Shown piece by piece: positions 38,884 through 49,262 of a stretch of 64,000 bases of DNA (positions are counted from its first letter, which is position 1; every line of letters begins with the position of its first letter). The notes under the pieces are model-generated. The model saw only the letters and a program-made list of their open reading frames with translations. It made no database searches and was not told the DNA's origin. Both the position numbers and the translations under genes were made by a program. Source of the stretch: Plasmodiophora brassicae (lineage: Eukaryota; Endomyxa: Phytomyxea; Phytomyxea; Plasmodiophorida); contig CP145427.1 of the NCBI GenBank assembly GCA_036867785.1, positions 186,001-250,000 of the forward strand, given 5' to 3'.

Positions 38884-40714
38884 ATGGGGAAGCCGCTCCG
38901 TCGCGGTCCAGCAGTGGTCTTTGAAGAATGCTCGGAATCTGACCAGGAAGCCAGCCCGACAAATGCTCGTATTGCTGCTAGTAAGCGAGAGCGAGCCGCT
39001 CCTAAAACGGCTGTCGCGGGGCGAAACGTCCCCGATTCAAGCGAACCCGATGACGACTCGGAACAGAGCGCGTCGTCGTTCGATGACGATGATGAGTTTG
39101 TAGACAGCGACGTTGAGATGGGGTCAGACGCAGGCGAAGACGACGACGACGAGGACAACGATGATGTCGGCAGCTGGCTGAGTGGATCGGATGGGGGCAG
39201 TGACGACGAGCTCGTCGGCAAGGCGCGCGAAGTCGATGCCGAACGACGCGCGGAAGCCGACGATGCCGAAGCCGAGTTGCGAACCAACCTGAGCGCAGGC
39301 GCCCAGGAGTCGTACGCGCTTCCTACATCGGATGACCTCGCCAAGGAGAACCTGCTGCCTTCCCCCGACCTCGTTGTCCTCAAACAACGAATCAACCAGG
39401 TACCGGAACGCAACGAACTCGTTTACATTAGACAATTCTGATGGCTGTTCAGGTGCTGTTCGTCCTTGCAGACCTGAAGAACCAGCGACAGGACGGTGTG
39501 TCACGCGCGGAATACATCGACAACCTGAAACGGGACCTGGGCCTGTACTACGGGTACAACGACGACCTGATCAGCAAGTTCCTGGAGATGTTCTCGCCGG
39601 CGGAATGCGTCGAATTCCTGGAGGCGAACGCCGCCCAACGCCCCATGTGCATTCGCGCCAACACGCTCAAGGCCCGACGACGCGACCTGGCCCAGGCACT
39701 GATCAACCGTGGCGTGAACCTGGACCCGCTCGCCGACTGGAGCAAAGTCGGCCTGACGATCTCGTCCAGTCAAGTCCCTGTCGCCGCCACGCCCGAATAC
39801 CTCGCTGGGCATTACATGCTTCAGAGTGCTTCCTCGCTGCTCCCGGTCATGGCACTGGCCCCGAAGGAGAACGAGACCGTCGTTGACATGTGCTCCGCCC
39901 CCGGTGGCAAGACGACGTATATCTCGGCGCTGATGAAGAACACGGGCGTCGTCGTCGCCAACGACGCCAACAAGGACCGTCTCAAGGCCACGATCGGCAA
40001 CGTGCATCGTCTTGGCGCGCAGAACGTCGTCGTCGTCAACTTTGACGGCAGGAAGTTGCCGCAGCATTTCGGCGGTGTCGATCGCGTCCTGCTGGATGCG
40101 CCCTGCTCGGGCCTGGGCGTCATCTCCAAGGACGAATCCATCAAGCTGAACAGGACGGCGGCGGACATCGAGAAGTCGGCCAAGCTGCAGAAGGAGCTGA
40201 TCCTGGCCGCCATCGACATGCTGAAACCGAACGGGTACCTCGTCTACTCGACGTGCTCCATCTCCGTCGAGGAGAACGAGGCCGTCGTCCAGTACGCGCT
40301 CGGCAAGCGCTTCGTGAAGATCTGCCCAACGGTAGCAACGACGTGGGTCTGCGTCGCGGCCACATAACGGCTGACCCGTTTATGTAGGGGATCGAGGTCG
40401 GCCGGAACGGGTTCAAGCAGATGGGCGGGCGGTTCGCGTTCCACCCGAGCCTGGAGTTGACGAAACGCGTCTACCCGCACGTCCACAACATGGACGGGTT
40501 CTTCGTCGCCAAGCTGCAGAAGCTGGAGAACGGCGCCCGCGTGTTCGTCGGCGAGAAGGCGACGAGCGGCGAGCAGCAGGGGCCAGCGGCAGAAGTGGTC
40601 CCGGAAGCCGATGGCGATGCGCCGGAGCTGAGCAAACGCGCCCAGCACGCGATCGACAGGAGGGCACGCAAGCAGTCAGCGATGAGCGCCGCCAAGCGAC
40701 AAAAGAAGCAGTAA
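38884..40714 (+). CDS. NOP2: NOP2/NSUN1 rRNA cytosine-5 methyltransferase
   Basis: Exons 38884-39399, 39453-40331 and 40388-40714 (introns 53 and 56 bp) encode 573 residues. An acidic N-terminal region (about residues 40-115) is followed by the RsmB/NOP2 fold: RPMCIRANTLKARR, VVDMCSAPGGKTTYISALM for AdoMet binding, DAPCSGLGVISKD with the motif IV Cys at about 390 and YSTCSISVEENE with the motif VI Cys at about 440, the two-cysteine mechanism of RNA m5C enzymes. The last exon has FHPSLELTKRVYPH and HNMDGFFVAKL as in NOP2. It acts in the nucleolus on large-subunit rRNA. Confidence 0.95.
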
Positions 40715-40769
40715 ACGGGGAGCGATCCCGAGATACGACGGTCTAGGTAGTGTACTCGACGGTCGCGTT

Positions 40770-41937
40770 ATGCTGCAGCAGCGCCATGGCGGTCGCCCGC
40801 GGATCACACTGGCCGACCTGCGAGATGGGGACCTGCTGCTGATGGGCAGTTGCACGGTCGTGCACGGGTGCAGGATGCCGACGAGCGTGGCCAGGGCGAT
40901 GAAGATCATGGGGTCGCCGCTCGGCGCACCGCGCCTCGATCTCGACGTCCCGTTCCTCGACAGGATCGGGTTCGTGTTGTGCCCGGACGTCGATCCACGA
41001 TCGTTCACCGGCAGCAGTATCACGGTCGTCCATGCGACATCGGATGGCATTCACGGGGACACCCTGCAAACGTCGGTCGTATGGATTAGAGCGCGACTTT
41101 GTAGCCGACTCGTGTGAAGCATAGCGAACCGGTGCGATCGGTTAGTGGTGCGGAAGGTCCAGCACAGAGCGTCCAGCATCAGGAACCTGGTCCGGTTCGT
41201 GTCGCCGCTGTTGAACAAACCCTACGATGTGCGTCTCGCGCGCCAGGTGTCCTGCCGCCATGGGATGACGCGTGTTCCCTGCCCCAGCACAGGAGCTGCG
41301 TCGAAGCGCTGGCGTCAATGTTCGAGAAGGTGAAGAAGGCGCTGGCGGCGCAATCGGACCCGAGCGCGATCGACGAGAACAGGCAGATCGTCCTGGATAC
41401 GTTCGACAAGTTCGACCCAAAGGCCACGGGGCTACTGGGCCTGCAAGAGTCAGTCAGCCGAGAGTGCGCTGACCCATCGTGGTGTAACGCGCTTCGCACA
41501 GGTTCGTGCAACTGTCGGCCGCCCTGGAACAGCAAGGGATAAACTATTTCTCGCACCAGTCGATCCAGGAGCTCATGGGCGTCATCCGCGCGCATTCGGC
41601 ATCGTGCCCGGCCACGATGGACGACGACGATCGGAGACGTGGCCTGCCAAAGCAGAGGGTTGTCGACGAGTGGGACAAGATGGCAGGCGATGTGACAAGG
41701 AACAGGCAGGATCTGCCACTGGCCGTTAGCATCGCGTTCGCCATGGTGTGTTTGCAGCGAATGGGTACGCGTTCGCCCATTGGCGAAATGAGAACGGTGA
41801 ACCCTGAAACGCAAACAGAACTGATCGAGGAACGTCAAACAACGGACAGACTGACCGTGATGGGCGTGTTCGAGGCGCTGCGAGACGTGGCAGACGAGGA
41901 CGAGAAGGTGTTAATCGTGGCGAGAACAACAAATTGA
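40770..41937 (+). CDS. Papain-like amidase (YiiX/DUF830-type) fused to EF-hand region
   Basis: Proposed exons 40770-41100, 41146-41228, 41288-41448 and 41502-41937, about 336 residues. The N-terminal part, LADLRDGDLLLMGS, ARAMKIMGSP, DRIGFVLCPD and HATSDGIHGDTL, resembles permuted papain-like amidases, and NKPYD followed by RSCVEALASMF could hold the catalytic Cys. The usual His of the H-V-G motif is replaced by Arg in DRIGF, so activity is doubtful. The C-terminal part has VLDTFDKFDPKATGLLGLQEFVQL, an EF-hand-like segment whose splice restores the frame. The first two introns are my weakest calls (45 bp, and 59 or 41 bp); the EF-hand part from 41318 could be its own gene. Confidence 0.5.
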
Positions 41938-41982
41938 ATACAAACGGCAGTTGGGTCCCGATGATATCCGGATGTATTTGTA

Positions 41983-42832
41983 TCACGCGGCGTTGCGCTT
42001 GGATTCGAAGAACCCGCGAAGGTAGTAGATCTTCCACAGCGAGACGGCCACCAGGACAATGGTCTCCAGGATGGACCACCACAGGACACGGCTGTTGGTG
42101 CTCTCGTTCGCTGTAACGCATGGCGGAATTAGGACTGGGACGCGAGTGAAGCGGTACGCGGCACCTACTGGCGTTGGCGACACGCTCCCGCACCTTGAGG
42201 TACTTCTGTTCGTCGGCGACGCCACGCAGCGTCTGACTAAGCATGACAACGGAGGTCTCCAGGGGCGTCAGGTGCTCTGCAGCATCCAAATCGGTTCAGA
42301 AACCGTGGCTCGCAAACGCGAAACCGGCGACGATACGGGACCTTGCTTGGCAACATCCTTCGCCTGCAGCGCATTGCCAACAGCGATCGAGAACGTCAGG
42401 TGCTTGGCCGTCACCGTCGACATGATATTGTAGAAGCAAACCTTGTATCGCCCTGGGACGACCACGATTTAGGAACCGTGATCCAGACGCATGTCACCGA
42501 GGCGCATACCTGCGAGTTGCGCTGTAAACGTGAAACTCTCGGTCTGAACGCGCTCCTCTTCGAACACGACTTTCTCGGCCGGGTCGAAGACCTGGCGCGA
42601 CGTTTAGCGCGGTTCCCGCTCGCCAGCGGCACGGCGCGCGACGAACCTTGACGTCGACGTCGAGGAAGCCGCCGGCGTAGACGTTGAACGAGCAGTGGAA
42701 TTTATCGCCGACGTCGGCGGTCTCGAAGAAGCACTCGGACCCGCTGGCCGGGATCGTCGTGCTGTACGGGCGGGCGACGCCGACCAGCACGGCGGCCGCC
42801 AGGGCCACGGCCGCAGGCCATCCCGTCGTCAT
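41983..42832 (-). CDS. p24/emp24 (TMED) cargo receptor
   Basis: Exons 42647-42832, 42510-42591, 42342-42452, 42169-42276 and 41983-42110 (introns 55-65 bp) encode 204 residues. The protein has a signal peptide (AAVALAAAVLVGVA), a GOLD domain (SECFFETADVGDKFHCSF, YAGGFLDVDVK, AGRYKVCFYN), a coiled-coil region with VADEQKYLKVRERVANAT, one membrane span (WWSILETIVLVAVSLWKIYY) and a short cytoplasmic tail with FFESKRNAA. This is the complete p24 layout. These proteins cycle between ER and Golgi and sort secretory and GPI-anchored cargo, which fits the many secreted genes nearby. Confidence 0.93.
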
Positions 42833-43164
42833 GATCCAAAATGACGCGACCGCCGCGCCACCAAAAAATCGTGCAGATCGTAATGGCGCGCCCCTCCTTT
42901 TTTTTCGGGGAGCAGCGGGGCCCCCGGAGTGGCGCAGCAGCAGACTCAGAGCCAGATCGTCAGTGGTCTGGCTGTCGTTCGCACTGCTGTCCAAGCGAGG
43001 GCCAGATTCTGGGTCCTGTATTCGACGGTGAGCGCCTGCACCAGCGGCTCGTCGTGTGAAGAGCGTTGGCTTACCCGGCGAACGGTGGACGTTCGAGGAC
43101 ACGCGTATTCGTAAGTTATCGTCGACGGTTGGAGGCATAGACCATGGACCTTTGTGCCAGGTAT

Positions 43165-43488
43165 TGGCCAGAAGAGGCGCCGCGCCCACGAGAAAATAGG
43201 GTAGAGGAGGTACCACAACAGCAACGGTGTCCGCAAGTACGAGAAGAAGGTGCCGACCCAGATCCTGTGGGATCTCAAAATGTTGAGCTACGTTGTTCCG
43301 TCAGTCCTGATAATGACCATACGACGTGTAATGATGATTTCATTTGGTCCTACAAGGTGAAGCGCGGGTCGGTGTCCTCCTGGATATTTGATACCGTTTG
43401 AAGATCACAGGAGCAACGGTGACGTATCTAACAGTGAAGTGGTCCAGAGGACGGTTGTATCTTACCCAGCGATTGACTGGGGAAGCCT
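43165..43488. repeat. Second foldback, left arm (~325 bp)
   Basis: Reverse complement of about 43498-43835 with roughly 85 percent identity by eye. The innermost part is gcgattgactgg / ccagtcaatcgc, the outer part gcaagtacgagaagaaggtg / its complement in the other arm. The loop is only about 10 bp. Confidence 0.85.
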
Positions 43489-43497
43489 CGTCGCCCT

Positions 43498-43835
43498 TCT
43501 CCAGTCAATCGCTTGGTAAGGTACTTGGCAACCGTTCTCTTGACCACTTCGTTGTTGAATACGTCACCGTTGCTCCTGTGATCTTCAAACTGGTATCGAA
43601 TGTCCAGGAGGACATCGACCAGCGCTTCACCTTGTAGGACCAAATGAAATCATCATTAGGTCAGTATCAGGACTGACGGAATAACGTAGGACATACCCAC
43701 AATATTGAGATCCCTCAGGATCTGGGTCGGCGCCTTCTGGTACTTGCTGACATCAGTGCTCTTGTGGTGCCTCTTCAGGAGGAAATTATCGAACATGATG
43801 TCGCGGCACTTGGTTGTGTCGTAATCGACGCGCAG
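43498..43835. repeat. Second foldback, right arm (~335 bp)
   Basis: Partner of 43165-43488. On the minus strand it carries a better-preserved frame (KYQKAPTQILRDLN, YVIPSVLIL and VNGDV-like segments) than the left arm, so this is likely the parent copy. Confidence 0.85.
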
Positions 43836-44384
43836 ATCATGTCCTGCTGCGGTTCATCTAATGAGTTCGCATCGAGGATGAACAAACGCAGGCAGTTAAA
43901 GCCTTGGCGCGTTCTCTTCAAGAGCAACTTGCTAGTACAGTTCTGAACGATCACGAGTGTGCCGACAGAGTGGGCCAGCTGGGCGAACAAGAGCAGAGAG
44001 GACTGATCTCCGTGTCCAAGGCGCTGTCAAGGTCAATGTGGACGCGCAGCTGCCCGCTCCACGTCCCAAGCAGTTGTCCGCATTCAAGAGCGGCAGAAGC
44101 ACGCGTTCTTGACGAATGAACGGAGCCTACACCCAGTCCCGCCGTCAGTTCTGCCGTGCTACACGATAATGTACAGGGACCCAGTTGCAGTGGCAGCGTC
44201 GCTTGACACAGGTGTTTGTTGGTGAACCCAGTTGAGGACAACTCCACCAGTAGGTGCCATACCCAGCGCGACGCCAATTTACGTACAAATGGCAAAGTCA
44301 AGCAGTGTATTGTTGCGGGCTCTCGCTCCCAATGGGTCGTTGGAACCCTAATTGGTACTGCCGTTCGCGGCTGTGCGAGACCGC
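43836..44384. other. Degenerate sequence next to foldback
   Basis: Minus-strand fragments such as RLFILDANSLDEPQQDM followed in another frame by KCRDIMFDNFLLKRHHKS suggest a decayed gene or element that extends into the foldback arm. There is no intact frame and no recognisable family. Confidence 0.4.
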
Positions 44385-45437
44385 TTAGAAACCGTAGATC
44401 TTGTGGGCAGGGCCCATGGTGCTCTTCAGGTAGAGGCGCTTGCAGTTGTGCCACTTCTTCTTCAGCAGGGAGACCATGAAGTTAACGGCAAGGTTGACGT
44501 TCATGACGATCTCGTCCTCGGACATGCCGACGTTGGCGACGGCGGTACCCATGCACATCGGGCGATCCTTCTTGATACGAAGGTTGAACTTGATCGTCGA
44601 GGAGATCTCAGCGACCTTCTCGGCGGGGTCGGAGTTGGGCGCCAGGACACCGGGGAACTTGCCGACCTTGTTCAGGGTGGGACCCAATAAACGAGGGATC
44701 TTCTTGATCAGCGTTGGCGAGGCCAGGAACGCGTCGTAGCGCTGGGCGAGTTTCTGCGACAGCAACGTATTAGAACACGATAGAGACGCGCGTCAACGAA
44801 AAGCACTCGGAAGAAATCAGAGCTGTTGGTCTCGACAAAGAATATCCGATTGGGGCGACACAGCAAGAAACTCATCATGAACAGACGCGAAAGACAGTGC
44901 AGAACGTACTGTACCTTGACGAGCTTCTTGTTACGGTTGAACTTGTTCAAATCCTCTTCGGACATGAACTCGAGGCCCTTCTCCTTGGCCTGGTCACAGG
45001 CACGAGCATCACCGAGAATGCAGACGCGCGATTTCGGCTTCGGGACGTACGGGAGCTTGACCTGACCTAAGATCGACGGAAATCAGAGCACGTCCAACGA
45101 AATGATGGCGAGAATGATCAACTGAAACGCGTCAGAAACTGAATTATCCATGATTTAATCGCCACAATCGGTGTCCGATGGAGGGCAAATCGTTTTCTCA
45201 TCAAACACACACGACGTTGAAACACCGGCACATACCAGCGATACGCTTGTCACGAGCGGCGTCGTAGTTCTTCAGGGCGACCTGCAGCTCGATCGTCTCC
45301 GTGAACTTGCGCTTCTTGGCCTCGGCCTCGGCCAAGATCTTGCGAACATTGTCGCGAACGGTCTCGCTCGACAGCTTACTGCGACACGGTCAGCACACGC
45401 CAAATAGAATCCTGCCAGGGCAATCCCCGAACCTCAT
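44385..45437 (-). CDS. RPL10A: Large-subunit ribosomal protein uL1 (RPL10A)
   Basis: Exons 45433-45437 (just ATGAG), 45236-45378, 44915-45066 and 44385-44753 encode 222 residues. Conserved segments are MSKLSSETVRDNVRKIL, TIELQVALKNYDAARDKR, VKLPYVPKPKSRVCILGDA, KLAQRYDAFLAS, LGPTLNKVGKFP and VGMSEDEIVMNVNLAVNF. The length fits the family (about 217). The intron right after the start codon is typical of ribosomal protein genes. Intron 1 is 54 bp, but introns 2 and 3 are 169 and 161 bp, about three times the local norm, and each contains box C and box D motifs. It is divergent from the armadillo gene. Confidence 0.96.
44813..44882 (-). ncRNA. Candidate box C/D snoRNA in RPL10A intron 3
   Basis: In the 161-bp intron a full box C ATGATGA (44872-44878) and a box D CTGA (44817-44820) are about 52 nt apart on the minus strand. 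The interval between could carry one or two antisense elements. Terminal pairing is not convincing by eye. Host-gene type and intron length outlier support it. Confidence 0.42.
45128..45208 (-). ncRNA. Candidate box C/D snoRNA in RPL10A intron 2
   Basis: Within the 169-bp intron, a box C core TGATGA lies at 45198-45203 and a box D CTGA at 45132-45135 on the minus strand, about 66 nt apart, the usual size for a C/D snoRNA. The base before the C core is T rather than a purine, and the closing stem is weak. Guide and target were not determined. Confidence 0.4.
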
Positions 45438-45512
45438 TGCAACACGAGAGCCCTTGGTGTTGTGCCTCGCACTGTCCCGGACTCCGCGACGGACTCCGCA
45501 GCTTCCCACAGG

Positions 45513-45621
45513 TTAGGGCGGCCGCCATATAGTAAGTGCCTCCCGGGAAGGAGGATCATCCCATTTGCGAGCCCCGCGGATGTACCTGACCTACCTAGAG
45601 AACATTAGGGCGGCGCCATAT
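45513..45621. repeat. Two direct copies of TTAGGGCGGC(C)GCCATAT in a shared promoter
   Basis: Copies at 45513-45530 and 45605-45621 lie in the 290-bp gap between the divergent RPL10A and armadillo genes. The second lacks one C. They may be regulatory elements of this bidirectional promoter. Confidence 0.55.
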
Positions 45622-45727
45622 GTTGACTCCACGCTAGTGGAGCGTGCCTCCAGCCGCAGGACTATATCAACATCTTGGAACGATCGTGACGAGTACCCCC
45701 CACTTCGTCGGCCGCATTGCCGTTGAC

Positions 45728-47166
45728 ATGGCGTCCCCGCGTGCTTTGAACCCGTTCACCGCGTTGCTCCACCGGGTGCACAACCCCGACCTGCCGCTCG
45801 ACGACCTGGCAGGCATCCTATCCGACCTGCATTCGTACCTGGGCCACCCGACGAACCACGTCATCGCGATTAACGCCGGGGTCTTCGCCGACCTGCGCCG
45901 GTGGCTCTCCCTTCCTGACATCGGCCAGCATCAGAACGCGATCGTGTACATCTTTCTCATCATCGATGCCCTCCTGGACATGTTCGACGGGCGCCATGCG
46001 TTCGTCAACAGCGTTGATGGCGTCAATCTGGTCCTGGAATGGGTTGCCAATGATGCGCCCAGCATTCGTCTGCCTGTCGGTCGCGCTCTCAGGCGTCTGG
46101 CTGAGGCCCCGGATTCGTTTGCGATCCTCCTCAAGAGCGACAACGTTATCACCACGTTGCTGAACGTCTTGTTCGACAACGATGATCGTGTGGCGTGCTG
46201 CGCGGCCGCCTGCCTTGCCTCCCTTCTGCCGTGTACACGTCCTTGGCGAATCAGCTAATTGCGGTATCTGATGCGTTCCTGAATAGATCGCCCTACGAAG
46301 GCTGTGCTGCGAGACTACAAACGGTTGCTCAATCTGCTGGAGACGGTATCGAACGATGTCGACAAGCTGGACGTGATTCGCGCCGTCTGGAACATGTCCA
46401 ATTGCCTCGAGTCAAAGGTTCCCGCCGTACTCGCCTCGCGTTTGCGCAATCTGATGCTAGGCCACAGGATACCATAATCGAAGCCGGCGCCATCCCAGTC
46501 ATGACAAAGTTGTTGACGTACAACGTTCCAGCAATCGCGTCGGGGGCGGCGGGTGCCATCATGGCGCTGTCGATCTCGCTGAAGGGCAAGCTGGCAGCAG
46601 TTGCCAACGCAGGCGTAATATCAACCCTCTGCGACATCGTCCTCAACACAGCGGACGCCACACCGCTTCGAACGAACGCGGCCATTGCCCTTCGCCACAT
46701 TGCGGAGAACGAGACCGCACTACCAACCGCCAGTGCATTACTAGAGCACAGCCCATATATTCTTCGATCTGTCAGTCACTGCTATGTTCTGCAACACGTG
46801 CCTGGACGTTCCCTGACTGCCAAACAGGTGTTGGGAGTTCGAGGATCGGCTTGCGCCATTCGAAGGCATCTGGAGGAGAAGACGGGACGGGCGACTGCGA
46901 ATGTGCTGTCGTTGCTGCAAACGTTGCTGGACGATGACGAGGGGTGTCAGGCAGCGTATGACTGCCTGGGCATCGTGCCGTTCCTTGTCAACGGCGCCAC
47001 GAACGGGAACGATCAGGCGGCGACCTGTTTGCGGCAGCTATGCGCACGGTGCCCGCCTGCCCTCGCCGAACTTAGCACGTTCTTCGTCAAGCGCCGCCTG
47101 GCACCCGTTCCCGTATTTGTCGAAAGCATCCTGAACGAGCACCGGCTGCCTGCGGCCAAAGCGTAA
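45728..47166 (+). CDS. Armadillo-repeat protein
   Basis: Exons 45728-46232, 46287-46417, 46468-46770 and 46828-47166 (introns 54, 50 and 57 bp) encode 425 residues. Armadillo helices repeat throughout: HVIAINAGVFADLRRWLSL, AVWNMSNCLESK, IIEAGAIPVMTKLLTYN, NAAIALRHIAENE and CLRQLCARCPPALAEL. The last intron is a multiple of 3 and in frame; I infer it because the reading through it (SHCYVLQHVPG) breaks repeat spacing. The overall sequence is not importin-alpha or beta-catenin-like enough to name; RSPH14-type flagellar armadillo proteins are one possibility. An in-frame upstream Met lies further 5' of 45728. Confidence 0.75.
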
Positions 47167-47193
47167 TACACTCTGCCGGATGATATTCGAAAT

Positions 47194-48017
47194 ATGATGG
47201 CACGTGTCCCTCCATTCATCGTACTCAGCATGACGTTACCACGCCCTGTTCTATCGCCAGACATGTCGGTGCGGGATCGCGTTCGCGCCATCCAAGACTA
47301 CCTGGACGCCCTCGAGTACAACCACACCGGGTTCCAGTTCTTCATGTAGGTGGTAACCCCAGGTTTCCAAACCCTTTCCCATGCACTGCCTCCTGCAGGA
47401 TCGATAAGCGGGATCCGATGCAGACGACGGCGCAGGTGGCCGACGCCATCATGGCCGAGGCGTTGCCGATTAAGTGCCTGGAGGCGTGTGCGGTCGCCAT
47501 GGTGCTCACGTGTGGCACACCTGGCCTGGTGCGATCCCCGCTCAGGTTCCGCAGCGTCGCCAATGGAAGACGCTACTGGCACATCGTCTGCCTGCTTGAA
47601 GCCGACGGCGCATTCGGTGCCCTGGGCCTCAGCAGGCAGAAATCGCTCGGGTACCGACCCATTCACTTCCCGTCCGTTACTGCCTGTAAAGGACGCGTTG
47701 CTCGTCGCGGCACAGACGCTTGCTAATTGGTCACGCGCGCAGTGGTCCAGGATTACGTGGCGTGTTATGAACGACTCGGGCATCACGTCGATCGGGTGAC
47801 ACTGGGCACCCCGTTCAGCCACAGAATGGACACGCAGGATCCCGTCATCTGGAGCGCGGTCACGTTCCCGATCGCGGGCCTGTCTCCCGAATCCCTGTCC
47901 AGGCACATCGCGGCGTTCTACTCGAGGGCGCGACCGCGCCGACCGCTCGCCAAGGTACAGCGGCAACCAGCTGGCAGACCGAGACGGGACCGGATCTCAG
48001 CGATTGACGCCGTGTAA
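47194..48017 (+). CDS. Vasohibin-like tubulin tyrosine carboxypeptidase
   Basis: Exons 47194-47345, 47399-47685 and 47743-48017 (introns 53 and 57 bp) encode 237 residues. Vasohibin segments appear in order: SVRDRVRAIQDYLDALEYNH, TGFQFF, ALPIKCLEAC, RYWHIVCL, FGALGLSRQKSLGYRP, VQDYVACYERLGHHVDRVTL and VIWSAVTF. The predicted catalytic Cys77, His112 and Ser129 have spacings of 35 and 17, the same as Cys169, His204 and Ser221 in human VASH1 as I recall them. These enzymes remove the C-terminal Tyr from alpha-tubulin. A basic C-terminal tail (RARPRRPLAKVQ) could bind microtubules. No SVBP partner gene is visible here. Confidence 0.9.
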
Positions 48018-48245
48018 GGCTCCGACTAATACAGCGACAAGCTCCGATCCGCGTGCAAGTGACCGGCCAACCTGATTGTCACCAGGTACCTGTTCATCTT
48101 CACGGCCGACGACCTGAAGGAACAGGACCTGTCGCTCGCCGCCGACAGCATTCGCGGGTCGAATAGAATAACAACGTGTATAAATAGAAGAAGCGGGCGC
48201 ACTCGGCGATCAAGTCTGCTGCTGCTGCTGCTGGTCGTGTTCGCG
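48018..48245. other. Convergent gap with possible exon remnant
   Basis: A plus-strand stretch near 48098-48165 reads FTADDLKEQDLSLAADSIRG with natural composition but has no start or partner exon that I can place. Otherwise nothing is recognised. Confidence 0.35.
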
Positions 48246-48976
48246 TCAGTTGGTGTCGACGGCGTTCGGTTTCAGGAACTGGTGGCCGAGCGACGACAGC
48301 CAGACGAGCGCCGCACGAATCCCCGACCTCTGCTTACGTAGGTCGCCACCCGTCTCTTGCTCGGCCGTCCTGGGCGGTTCCTCGACGTCTTTGCTTGCAT
48401 CAGCGACCGCTGTTCGTGCACCGCTGCGCTTCGCGGGCGGCGAGCGCCGCAGGGGCCCCTCGCCAACGTGCGCCTTCTTCCGGGGCGGGCTCTTCGATCT
48501 ACGACGGGAGTGGATCGTTGACCCGCTGTCTTCACTGGCGCTTGTTGCAGGACCTCTCCGCTTCGTCGGCGTCGTTTTGCCGGATCGCTCCTTGTCGGCA
48601 TCGCTGACGATGGGCTTCCTGCGCGCATTCAATGGGAAGAAAGAAGACGGAGAACCATGCGACCCGTACTTCTTTTTTCTATGCGGTTTCATCTCCGACT
48701 GGATCTGTCGGAATTCGTCGATCAAACCAGGAGGGATATGGCTCTCTGAGTGGAACGATGAGCGCCCCCCGGAGCCGCAGCACGTGCGACGCGCGCCTAC
48801 CGACCCGGTTCCCACGTGTTCTCCGACTCCGGGTACCCCTGCCATTTAATCAGGTACTGGGTGACGCCGTGCCGTCTGCGTGTCGCGCGGATCTCCTCGA
48901 CCTCGAACACGCCGTCGCCCCCGTCGCCGTCGCCATCGTCCGAGTCGACGACGGTCGGCGCCTTCGTGCGCGGCAT
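48246..48976 (-). CDS. Chromodomain protein (HP1-like N-terminus)
   Basis: Exons 48805-48976 and 48246-48745 (59-bp intron) encode 223 residues. The chromodomain is complete only after splicing: VFEVEEIRATRRRHGVTQYL, IKWQGYPESENTWEP then ESHIPPGLIDEF. The aromatic cage positions are F/Y-x-V near the start, W in IKWQGY and W in TWEP. It is preceded by an acidic DDGDGDGGDG tract as in HP1. The rest is basic, Ser/Pro-rich (SRRRSKSPPRKKAH) and no chromoshadow domain is visible. It should bind methylated histone H3 tails in heterochromatin or Polycomb-like settings. Confidence 0.9.
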
Positions 48977-49262
48977 CTGTGACTGGCGGACCACTGTGGG
49001 GGCCGACCCCGCCGTAACGGGCGGAGAAAATTACTGCGCAGCTCTCGTTCTAAACGCGACTGACATTCCCGGGATCCCGTCCCACCGGCCCCGTCGCCTT
49101 CTACCCGCTCACGCCCGCCCCAAACAGATGAATGATTCATGCGTTGCAACGTGTGATCGGGTGCGGATCCGGTGCGTGTGCGTGTAACCATGTAGGAACG
49201 CAGCTGCACGGACGTATATGCGTGACAATAATGTATTAGTGGGCCGGGGATTGCAGTACGAT

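Noticed and set aside
41318-41937. EF-hand part as a separate gene with its own ATG
   Set aside because: Not excluded, but the upstream frame joins at a good acceptor (41287) and gives a Cys-x-Glu segment expected of the amidase family, so I prefer one gene with low confidence.
43951-44454. A 167-residue minus frame starting opposite the end of RPL10A
   Set aside because: Its start overlaps RPL10A antisense and no domain is seen; treated as degenerate sequence.
45513-45621. Telomeric repeat or chromosome end
   Set aside because: Only two TTAGGG units, not in tandem, inside a gene-dense promoter.
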